Origin: Paenimyroides aestuarii
Lineage (GTDB): Bacteria > Bacteroidota > Bacteroidia > Flavobacteriales > Flavobacteriaceae
DNA length: 64,000 nucleotides
Direction of reading: 5' to 3'
Assembly: GCF_024628805.1 (NCBI RefSeq)
Contig: NZ_CP102382.1
Coordinates: forward strand, 930,001 to 994,000
Below are positions 34,327-41,653 of this stretch, in pieces. The notes under the pieces were generated by a model. It saw only the letters and a program-made list of their open reading frames with translations. It had not been told where the DNA came from and made no database searches. Both the position numbers and the translations under genes were made by a program. The stretch's first letter is position 1. Every line of letters begins with the position of its first letter.

Positions 34327-35589
34327 TTAGTTTTGATTTTCGAGGTGAATATATCCCACTTTCTTAATCCATTGATTTTCTCCATTGCGATTGTACAAGT
34401 ATTCCACCACATAATAATAGGTTCCGATAGGTAGTTTTTCCCCACCGCCCACAATTCCATTGCCTTCGGCGATGCCAACAAATACATTGTTTTTACTGTT
34501 ATAGTTTTTGGTTTCGTACACTTTACGCCCCCAACGATTGTAAAGAATGACTTGATTATCCGGAAAATGCTCGATATTATCAATGATTAAATAATCGTTG
34601 ATTCCGTCACCGTCAGGAGAAACACCATTATAAACAACTACATCTCCTGGGTTTAAGAACTTCTCTTTGATTTTTCCCAGTGTAAATATTCCGAAGCCAT
34701 CTACCTGAACGGGAGTGGTCACTGTTTTTGCAGTTTTATCAACAATTCCGCCTTCATCTACCCAAAGGTTTTGAGCTGCATCCCAACGAACTATATGCAA
34801 GTCTTGTGTTCCGTGAAATTCTGCTGGCGTGGTTTGATCGTGCCATGAAAGCGTAACCATTACCGAACCTGTTGTTCCTGAAGATGGATTGATTGTCCAA
34901 TATTCTTGATTGTTTACAGCAGAAATAATTCCTGTTCGGTCTTTGTGAGGATATGTTTGATTGGTGTTCTCTATAAAATACTCGCTCATATAGCTATGAT
35001 CTTCATTTGTAGGAGCTGAAATTCCTGCCAAACGATAGAATCCCGATTTACCAATGGGAAAAGTAAAGGCATTGTTACCTTGCTTTTCTACCATTCCTTC
35101 GGCATAACTTCGGTCGCTAGCATTCATTTGCGAAGCTCCATTGCCAAATAATAGTTGCCCACCAACAGTTTTGTTGATACGAACAATGCCTTCTATAAAG
35201 TTCCCTACCCCATCAATAATCATATCGCTGTTCAAATTAAATGAATACGGTGTGGAGGCATTATTAAAAAGCACATCAAAATGTTTTGATGGTTGCGAAC
35301 CACTTATTGTTTGTTGCTGACTGCCTTGAAAAACTGTGTAACCTGTATTTTGGTTTGTTGAGTGGGTAAACAAGCCGTCGTTATTATAATTCTTATAGAA
35401 CTGAAATTCCCCGTCGTTAAAAATTATTCCCGATGTTTTATTTTCAAAATCAAACTGTGTAGAAATTACCGTATTGGGCAACACATACAATTCGCCGTGA
35501 TTTACCATGATATTCTCTGAAGACTGCGCATATATTGCAGAACTAATGGGAATAAAAAGCAAACCTATATTTATAAAAGTTTTTTTCAT
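34327..35589 (-). CDS. CHU_C-domain surface protein, 420 aa; putative fibre anchor (module B)
   Basis: A signal peptide (MKKTFINIGLLFIPISSAIY, then AQ) leads to a beta-rich region parallel to the module A protein (FENKTSGIIFNDGEFQFYKN, FTFPIGKSGFYRLAGISAPT). The final ~105 residues are a type B gliding/CHU_C domain (VVVYNGVSPDGDGINDYL, VILYNRWGRKVYETKNYNSK, GTYYYVVEYLYNRNG). It is the same length as the 8016-9275 product. In both modules the gene order is head-domain fibre genes, this gene, barrel, PorE-like. Export by T9SS is well supported by the domain; anchoring of the fibre proteins is inferred. Confidence 0.87.
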   Translation of the reverse strand: MKKTFINIGLLFIPISSAIYAQSSENIMVNHGELYVLPNTVISTQFDFENKTSGIIFNDGEFQFYKNYNNDGLFTHSTNQNTGYTVFQGSQQQTISGSQPSKHFDVLFNNASTPYSFNLNSDMIIDGVGNFIEGIVRINKTVGGQLLFGNGASQMNASDRSYAEGMVEKQGNNAFTFPIGKSGFYRLAGISAPTNEDHSYMSEYFIENTNQTYPHKDRTGIISAVNNQEYWTINPSSGTTGSVMVTLSWHDQTTPAEFHGTQDLHIVRWDAAQNLWVDEGGIVDKTAKTVTTPVQVDGFGIFTLGKIKEKFLNPGDVVVYNGVSPDGDGINDYLIIDNIEHFPDNQVILYNRWGRKVYETKNYNSKNNVFVGIAEGNGIVGGGEKLPIGTYYYVVEYLYNRNGENQWIKKVGYIHLENQN

Positions 35590-35675
35590 AGTTTATGATT
35601 TTAGGTTAAATCCATAAAACATATTATTGTTTAGTAAGCTTTATCACCGCTTTTTAAACGATGAAAAATCACAAA

Positions 35676-36710
35676 CTATAAGTCAGATATTTTGTAAATA
35701 TGAATAGAAACTTTACCATCTGTTAAAAGACCTAAATCTAATACAGAACCTTGCGCACCAAATGAAATTAAATCTCCTGCTGTTAATGTGTGTAGCGTAT
35801 TTATAGAGGTAGAGGTCACAGGAACAGAAGCTAAGGTAATTCCTAAAATAGAAACCCGCACGGCGTCAACCATCTTTTGTTCCAAAAGCGTATTATTTTT
35901 TAAAACAGCAAGATTTCTTCCTCCAAGAAGTCCTAAATCAACTCCGCCTTCCAATTGCACTTCAAAATTGATAGCGTATATTCCCGTTGAAGGCACAGTA
36001 TAATTTCCATTACTAAACAGTGCAGAATTTCCCAACTTTGTATCACTTGTTTGCAAGTTGATTTTAGACCAATTAGTTCCTCCTATGGTTAGACCTAATA
36101 AACTCCAAGCTCCGTCGTTTTCAGCTCGGTAAACGGTCGTATTTCTTGTTTTGGCAAAATCGCTTGCGTTTGCTGTTTTTAGAATGCCTGTTGCGTCTTG
36201 TAAAAGAACTTTATCGCTAGGTAATTGTGCAGCAGTTGTTGCTGGCAAACCCGTAACTTTCAACTTTCCTGTAATACCGGTAGCTGTAGTGGCAATGGTT
36301 AAATCATTGTTTGGAGTAGTGGTAATTGTTGTTGATGTTGCTAAACTACCACCTAAAGCAATATTATTGCCAGTTTTGGTTAAACCATTATTTGCTGTTA
36401 TTACTGCGGGAATATCCGTACTATTTGCAATTCTGCTCCATTTGCTACCGTCGTTATAATATTGACCTGGAACCACATCATTTATTGTGGCGGTATTATA
36501 AACAGTCATACCTTGAACATGTGCCGATAGTGGTGCAAAAGAGGTTGTGGATGTTAATGCAACGCGGGGTAGCAAAACACCTTTGTTAGTTGCCTCTACT
36601 TCTAACATGGCATTGGGGTTTGGTGTGCCATCTGTTCCTCCAATTTTTACTTGCGCCGATGCTAAAGCGCTAAATAACACAGCTGATAAAAAGATAATTT
36701 TATTATTCAT
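35676..36710 (-). CDS. Head-domain protein with C1q-like C-terminus, 344 aa
   Basis: The signal peptide ends ALASA. The head domain occupies about residues 20-100 (QVKIGGTDGTPNPNAMLEVE, NKGVLLPRVALTSTTSFAPL, GMTVYNTATINDVVPGQYYN, GSKWSRIANS). A tail-fibre-like linker (LTKTGNNIALGGSLATSTTI) leads to about 150 C-terminal residues that look like a C1q/TNF jelly roll: NYTVPSTGIYAINFEVQLEG, NNTLLEQKM, TLHTLTAGDLISFGAQGS and the final GKVSIHIYKI. C1q-like domains are usually trimeric and sit at fibre tips. It is encoded 86 bp upstream of the module B anchor gene and after a terminator, so it may start the module B operon. Confidence 0.78.
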   Translation of the reverse strand: MNNKIIFLSAVLFSALASAQVKIGGTDGTPNPNAMLEVEATNKGVLLPRVALTSTTSFAPLSAHVQGMTVYNTATINDVVPGQYYNDGSKWSRIANSTDIPAVITANNGLTKTGNNIALGGSLATSTTITTTPNNDLTIATTATGITGKLKVTGLPATTAAQLPSDKVLLQDATGILKTANASDFAKTRNTTVYRAENDGAWSLLGLTIGGTNWSKINLQTSDTKLGNSALFSNGNYTVPSTGIYAINFEVQLEGGVDLGLLGGRNLAVLKNNTLLEQKMVDAVRVSILGITLASVPVTSTSINTLHTLTAGDLISFGAQGSVLDLGLLTDGKVSIHIYKISDL

Positions 36711-36728
36711 AGTTCATTTAGTTTAGAA

Positions 36729-36759
36729 AAACCATCTGCTTTGAAAAAACAGATGGTTT
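36729..36759 (-). terminator. Hairpin terminator after the 664-residue fibre gene
   Basis: AAACCATCTG (36729-36738) pairs with CAGATGGTTT (36750-36759). It lies between the stop at 36771 and the next start at 36710 on the minus strand. Confidence 0.75.
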
Positions 36760-36770
36760 GATTTAAAAAA

Positions 36771-38765
36771 TTATTGGGCAGAGAATTCTACAACTGCTTT
36801 TACGTTTAAGTTTGAGGTACTCAAAACATTATACATATTACCTGTTCCAATTTTAAATGATAAATTGTTTCCAGTTAAAGCAATATCAGTTGTAGAAGTA
36901 TTTATTAGGCTGTTATCAGTGTTCAGCAATTTAATGCTAACTATTTTTCCAATGGTTGTTCCTGCGGCTGGTATAATCGTAATTGTGGATACATTCGCTG
37001 TATTTCCAGTAACAGTAGCAGCATAGACTCCTGTGTAAATTTTACCACCATCAATCCATGTATCGCCCGTATTTACAACAGTTGATTCATTATAAACATC
37101 CCCTAATTGATTTTTAATTTCTTGTTTTTGAACTGCTGTAGCATTGGTAATTGCATTTACAATTGTTTGGGCTATATCAACCAATTCCTTCACCCCCGTA
37201 GTATTGTTTATAGTATAAAATGAAAATGCAGGAATTGTCAATTGACCTGCGGGAGTTCCTGCTGCAATCTCTGTTCTTGTAAAATAAACGTTTCCACCTT
37301 CATTTAATAAGTTGTTTACAATATCTTCAATTGCATTTTGCACATCTGTATTATTCTCAATTGACCATTCTACATCAGCGGTCACATCCATATAATTTTT
37401 AATGGTTGCATTCTCTGTTAGGTATTCATAAACCACCTTTTGAGCTGCCTTTGGATCTGCAGTAACCTGCACATATGCTGAATTATTAGTACTTTTTGCA
37501 AGCGTTGTTAGGCTTTCATTAGCTTTTACAATATCGGAGAAAGCTGTTGCTGGAACTGCCTGAGGTGTACCCGAAGCATCGATGATATTAAACATGATAT
37601 TTCCTCCTGTGATTGATGCTGTAACGATTCCTTCTGGCAGATCGGTATTGTCAATCATTTCTTGAATATATTGCACTAATGTTGTGGATGTGGAGCCACT
37701 AAAGCTGGTGGATGCGTTAATAATGGTATCTAAATTTTGTACAACAGCTGTTGGTATATTGATTGTAACATCTACACCCGCTTCATTCTTGTAGGTATAA
37801 GTAGCATTAGCACCGGCAGTTAAGGTAGTAATTGTTTCATTTGATTTTACGATTGTACTAAAAGCTGTATTGGGAACAGTTACCCAAGTGGTTCCGTTCC
37901 ATTGTTCAAAAGAGGCTTGATTTGGTGTAACACTTGTATCGATTACAATTCGGGTTTCACCAGTTTTTGTAACATTTTCAGATATATACTCGATATATTC
38001 TTCAACAGTAGAATAATTTGTTCCACCACCACCAACAGTGCTATTTATAAATTCATTAAAGTTGTTTACCACACCACCAATAACATCAATTTGATAAACA
38101 CCAGTTTCGGTTCCAGTTACGGGGTCGGCAGTTCCCGTATAACTTTCAGAAACGTAGTACTGTTTATTGTTTATTGTAACAATTTTTGTTTTAGATTCAT
38201 TTCCTTTAATTATAGCAATAATGTCGGTGGTAATATCTTTTTTGGTATAATTTGTTCCATCAAAGTAAACATATTCAATAGTAGGATTTGTTCCAGGAGT
38301 AAAAACCATGCCTCCTCCGAACGTATCACCTGTTACAGCAGGATCAACCAAATTATTTGCCGGAAAAGCTACTTTTAAAAGATTGATAATTTTATTCAGA
38401 TCGGCTTGCACATCAGTAATATTTGAAATAGCTTCGTCTAACTGTGATTGGTTAACTATTCGTTCCCAATGTGCAGTTGTAGTACCATTTTGAATGGTCC
38501 AATAATAAAACCCGGGCGAAACAGCAGTACTACCCGTACCCGAATTGGCTGTATTATAAACCAAAAGACTTTCGATTTCGGTTCCTGTGACTCCACTAAA
38601 AGAATCGGTTTCCGTTAATGAAACTCTCGGTATTAAAACTCCTTTATCTGAAGATTTAATCTCTAACATGGTGGATGAAGCAGGTTCAGAAGTTCCTATA
38701 CCTACTTGAGCATTTGCGAAATAAGCAGACCCACATAAGGCCGCCAACATAGTAATTTTTCTCAT
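36771..38765 (-). CDS. Head-domain fibre protein with degenerate repeats, 664 aa
   Basis: After a signal peptide (to FANA) comes the head domain (QVGIGTSEPASSTMLEIKSS, DKGVLIPRVSLTETDSFSGV, SLLVYNTANSG, SPGFYYWTI). The shaft region holds degenerate copies of the unit found perfectly repeated in the 2,608-residue protein. One segment (ATYTYKNEAGVDVTINIPTA then VVQNLDTIINAS) parallels GTYTFTNANGETLTVDVVGD and VVTNIQNQG. NKQYYVSESYTGTADP parallels NQYYLSEEYILNGG. The last 100 residues are a beta-rich cap (STDIALTGNNLSFKIGTGN, LNVKAVVEFSAQ). No sorting domain is present. It is the first gene of locus B, so both loci begin with a member of this family. Confidence 0.8.
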   Translation of the reverse strand: MRKITMLAALCGSAYFANAQVGIGTSEPASSTMLEIKSSDKGVLIPRVSLTETDSFSGVTGTEIESLLVYNTANSGTGSTAVSPGFYYWTIQNGTTTAHWERIVNQSQLDEAISNITDVQADLNKIINLLKVAFPANNLVDPAVTGDTFGGGMVFTPGTNPTIEYVYFDGTNYTKKDITTDIIAIIKGNESKTKIVTINNKQYYVSESYTGTADPVTGTETGVYQIDVIGGVVNNFNEFINSTVGGGGTNYSTVEEYIEYISENVTKTGETRIVIDTSVTPNQASFEQWNGTTWVTVPNTAFSTIVKSNETITTLTAGANATYTYKNEAGVDVTINIPTAVVQNLDTIINASTSFSGSTSTTLVQYIQEMIDNTDLPEGIVTASITGGNIMFNIIDASGTPQAVPATAFSDIVKANESLTTLAKSTNNSAYVQVTADPKAAQKVVYEYLTENATIKNYMDVTADVEWSIENNTDVQNAIEDIVNNLLNEGGNVYFTRTEIAAGTPAGQLTIPAFSFYTINNTTGVKELVDIAQTIVNAITNATAVQKQEIKNQLGDVYNESTVVNTGDTWIDGGKIYTGVYAATVTGNTANVSTITIIPAAGTTIGKIVSIKLLNTDNSLINTSTTDIALTGNNLSFKIGTGNMYNVLSTSNLNVKAVVEFSAQ

Positions 38766-38984
38766 AGTTAATAAAATTTCAATTAGTTGTTCTTTTTATA
38801 TAATTTTCTCGTATATATCTTTTTTAAAGAGGTAAAATGTGACTTTTCTAAAAAAAACGGTCTAATAATTGAGCTTTAAAACATAAAAAGCTTAGACTAC
38901 ATAATAAAAACAAGAACTTTTGATTCGTATTTTTTGTAAATATATGAATTAATAATTCTTATTTGAAACATTTTTAACATAAAA

Positions 38985-39001
38985 AGGAACTATTTGTTCC
39001 T
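38985..39001. promoter_or_regulatory. Operator candidate in front of the XRE gene
   Basis: AGGAAC (38985-38990) and GTTCCT (38996-39001) are 6-bp inverted arms around tattt, ending 16 bp before the ATG at 39018. Such sites are typical for autoregulation by small XRE proteins. Confidence 0.4.
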
Positions 39002-39017
39002 GAAACACTATTTTATA

Positions 39018-39344
39018 ATGAAGGAAGCAAATGAACGATTGAGACAACTTCGTAAACAAAAACAATACACTCAGGAAGATTTAGCAAAAAAATTGGGTAT
39101 TTCTTTAAGAGCCTATTCTAAGATTGAAAGTGGGGAAACACAATTAACTTTAGAACGCTTAAATGAAATTTTAGATATTTTAGGAGTTACAGCACTTGAG
39201 TTTTTTAGCAATGAATCAGCGCAAAATAAAAGTTTACCAGCAACGGGCAATGCATCAATACCGCTTATTCAGCATTACCAAGAAACAATCTCAATGCTTA
39301 AAGAACATATCGAAACTTTGAAAAATTTAATCGAAAAAAAATAG
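39018..39344 (+). CDS. XRE-family helix-turn-helix regulator, 108 aa
   Basis: I choose the ATG at 39018; an in-frame TTG at 38994 would start inside the inverted repeat. The HTH covers residues about 6-61: ANERLRQLRKQKQYTQEDLA, KKLGISLRAYSKIESGETQL, TLERLNEILDILGVTALEFF. The C-terminal third is a short coiled coil (QHYQETISMLKEHIETLKNL) that could mediate dimer formation. It is transcribed divergently from the fibre locus B, whose first gene starts at 38765, so it could regulate that locus from the shared 250-bp gap. That is inference from position. Confidence 0.88.
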   Translation: MKEANERLRQLRKQKQYTQEDLAKKLGISLRAYSKIESGETQLTLERLNEILDILGVTALEFFSNESAQNKSLPATGNASIPLIQHYQETISMLKEHIETLKNLIEKK

Positions 39345-39395
39345 CAAACGAAAAACCGTTTGCCATTGAGAAATTAAAACCTTTTGTAGTTATTT

Positions 39396-39839
39396 TTAGG
39401 TGCGAACCATTTGCACATGCGGAATATTGTCTTCTAAATACACTTCAGAAGAAGTCACAAAACCATGCTGGTTGTAAAACTTTTGCAAATGGGCTTGGGC
39501 AGAAATGGTTATATGACCGGTTTTATACAAATCAAAAACAGTTTGCACTGCAGTTTTCATTAGTAAATGCCCGATATTTTTTGCCCGATACGATGCATGT
39601 ACCACCACACGCCCAATGCTACTGCTTTTGTATTTTACACCAGGAGCAATTACGCGCGCATAAGCCACCAGCACCTCATCATTGTTCCAAATTAATACAT
39701 GTGTAGCTGCTTGATCGCAACCATCGGTATCCAAATAGGCACAATTTTGTTCTACCACAAAAACTTGGTTTCGCAAATCTAAAATGTGGTACAACTCGGT
39801 AGCAGAAAGTTCTTGGAACGATTTAATTTCCGTTTTCAT
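39396..39839 (-). CDS. elaA: ElaA-type GNAT N-acetyltransferase, 147 aa
   Basis: The length and motifs fit the ElaA family: FQELSATELYHILDLRNQVF, VVEQNCAYLDTDGCDQAATH, SSIGRVVVHASYRAKNIGHL and a C-terminal AHLQKFYNQHGFVTSSEVYL. The IGRVVV...YRAKNIGHLLM stretch is the acetyl-CoA-binding motif A. It should transfer an acetyl group to an unidentified amine substrate in the cytoplasm. The start overlaps the end of the DUF4837 lipoprotein gene by 17 bp, so the two are probably co-transcribed. ElaA's physiological substrate is not established. Confidence 0.88.
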   Translation of the reverse strand: MKTEIKSFQELSATELYHILDLRNQVFVVEQNCAYLDTDGCDQAATHVLIWNNDEVLVAYARVIAPGVKYKSSSIGRVVVHASYRAKNIGHLLMKTAVQTVFDLYKTGHITISAQAHLQKFYNQHGFVTSSEVYLEDNIPHVQMVRT

Positions 39840-40821
39840 TAAAATTTATGGTTTTTATAATTGCTTCTACTTCTAAAATTTGATCTCGTTTGTTTTTTAA
39901 AGGATTATTAACGTATCCTTCTACAAACAAATAGCGTTGGTAATATTCATCGCGAATGGCATACGAAATAAAAGGTCCTTTGAGGTAGTCGTTTACCGTT
40001 TCCCAACTGCCCACAATTCTGTAAGCGGGCATTTGCAACATATTTTCTTTTGAAACAAATTGATATTCTTTTGTGTTTGTAGTGATATAAGCAGTATCTT
40101 TTGCGGTTTTAATAAATTTCTTTCCAATAAAATTGCGTGCTTGCAAAAGATGTTCTTCAACAGAACCTTTGTTGTTTTCAATTTCGGCTATGGGAAATTC
40201 ATACAATACTAAATTCACACTACCCGAAGATAAATCTTTTTGATACCACAAAAACGGAAATTCGCTTTTTACTTGCAAATGATAATCATCCGGAATTTTT
40301 AAGGTGCATCCAAAAAACTCTTTCAATTCTCTTAATTCTTTGGTAGAAGTGCGTACCACTTCGTGCGTTTCTTCATTTAATTCAGATGCCTTAAAAACCG
40401 AAATAACAGAATCGGCTCGTTTTTTAAACATCGCCAATAAATCGCTTTTTGTTTTTGCTCTTAAAAAAAAGAAGTTTTGCGGTGTGGCGTGCACGCTTTT
40501 CTGCAACAAAAATTCATGTTGGGTATGTATCGAAAAAAGCACAATGTTTCGTGCTGTTTTGGCTCTTGTAGTAAAAATACTTGGATCTAATTGCACCAAA
40601 TCAAAAATGGGTTCTGTGGTGGTGCTTTCTGCTGTGGTTTGCGCAAGATGTGCACGTATGCTATCGCCCAAACTGCCCACCCACAAGCTGTCGTCAATTA
40701 CCAAAACCACTTCGTTGCGATTTCCAAACGAGGGCTTTAAGCTGGCTGTTGGCGTTTGTTCTTTTTTACTGCAACCAAAAAGCAATCCGAAAAATAGTAT
40801 CAAACAGAAAAAATACTTCAT
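39823..40821 (-). CDS. DUF4837-family lipoprotein, 332 aa
   Basis: The N-terminus is a lipoprotein signal (MKYFFCLILFFGLLFGCSKK) with lipobox Cys17. The body has features of the Bacteroidota DUF4837 family: EVVLVIDDSLWVGSLGDSIR, IFDLVQLDPSIFTTRAKTAR, VVRTSTKELRELKEFFGCTL, IPDDYHLQVK, FLWYQKD and a C-terminal PFISYAIRDEYYQRYLFVEG. Members are widespread single-copy envelope proteins of unknown function. The family call is from memory of the pattern. The gene is transcribed divergently from the metal-efflux regulator at 40973 and overlaps elaA at its end. Confidence 0.8.
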   Translation of the reverse strand: MKYFFCLILFFGLLFGCSKKEQTPTASLKPSFGNRNEVVLVIDDSLWVGSLGDSIRAHLAQTTAESTTTEPIFDLVQLDPSIFTTRAKTARNIVLFSIHTQHEFLLQKSVHATPQNFFFLRAKTKSDLLAMFKKRADSVISVFKASELNEETHEVVRTSTKELRELKEFFGCTLKIPDDYHLQVKSEFPFLWYQKDLSSGSVNLVLYEFPIAEIENNKGSVEEHLLQARNFIGKKFIKTAKDTAYITTNTKEYQFVSKENMLQMPAYRIVGSWETVNDYLKGPFISYAIRDEYYQRYLFVEGYVNNPLKNKRDQILEVEAIIKTINFNENGN

Positions 40822-40948
40822 AACGTCAGATCTTCATTTTTGTAAATTTACACAAACACGCGGAAATTTCACTTCAGAATAGAATTAATTACAAATTAAA
40901 AACACGTTAGAATAAAACCTACCATATTTTATTTTTACATTTATAGCA

Positions 40949-40956
40949 TACATTTG
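40949..40956 (+). promoter_or_regulatory. -7 element of the efflux two-component operon
   Basis: TACATTTG matches TAnnTTTG and lies 17 bp before the ATG at 40973, which gives a very short leader. The -33 region is weak (attttat). Confidence 0.45.
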
Positions 40957-40972
40957 ATAAATTTTTCTTGAA

Positions 40973-41650
40973 ATGCAAGTTTTAGTAGTTGAAGATGATA
41001 AAAGAATAAGCGACTTTTTAATAAAAGGATTGGAAGAAAACGGTTATGTGGTAACGCTTTGCAAAAATGCCGAAGAAGTGTTGAACCATTTCATAAACAT
41101 TGAATTTGCATTGATTATTTGCGATGTGATGCTTCCTGGAATGGATGGTATTCAATTGGTGCAAACACTGCGCTATAAGAATAACAACACCCCTATTTTA
41201 ATGCTTAGTGCTTTAAACACTGTGCAAGATAAAGTTTCGGCATTAGACTTTGGTGCAGATGATTACCTCACCAAACCTTTTCATTTTGATGAATTGCTTT
41301 CGCGTATCAAAGCACTTACAAGACGCAATCCGGCACTTACAAAAGAGAAAGTAGAAAACAACAAAGAATACGGAGCATTGCTAATTGATCTTGATCAGTA
41401 CAAGGTTTTTGTAAACGGAATAGAAGCAGAACTTTCACCGCGCGAGTTTAAACTATTGAACTACCTAATTGCCAACGAAGGTAAGGCCGTAACACGTGTA
41501 CAAATTTTAAATGCCGTTTGGGGCATCACTTTTAACAATCACACCAATGTGGTTGACGTGTATATATCGTACCTGCGCAATAAAATAGAGAAAGAAGACA
41601 ACAAATATATTCAAACCGTAAAAGGAGTTGGATATATGTTTAAAAGCTGA
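40973..41650 (+). CDS. OmpR-family response regulator, 225 aa
   Basis: The receiver domain has the acidic pair Glu7/Asp8-Asp9 (VVEDDKRI), phospho-acceptor Asp51 (IICDVMLPGMDG), the Ser position (LMLSAL) and Lys101 (DYLTKPFHF). The winged-helix output domain follows (LSPREFKLLNYLIANEGKAV, NVVDVYISYLRNKIEKEDNK, VKGVGYMFKS). It is 3 bp upstream of the kinase gene and in the same direction as the efflux genes. In CusRS/CzcRS-type systems such a pair induces the pump in response to metal. Regulation of 43077-48522 by this pair is therefore likely, but inferred. Confidence 0.93.
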   Translation: MQVLVVEDDKRISDFLIKGLEENGYVVTLCKNAEEVLNHFINIEFALIICDVMLPGMDGIQLVQTLRYKNNNTPILMLSALNTVQDKVSALDFGADDYLTKPFHFDELLSRIKALTRRNPALTKEKVENNKEYGALLIDLDQYKVFVNGIEAELSPREFKLLNYLIANEGKAVTRVQILNAVWGITFNNHTNVVDVYISYLRNKIEKEDNKYIQTVKGVGYMFKS

Positions 41651-41653
41651 TAC

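Noticed and set aside
40304..40882. 192-codon open frame antisense to the DUF4837 lipoprotein gene
   Set aside because: The opposite strand has a lipobox, a family match and normal composition. This frame has no recognisable start context or domain.
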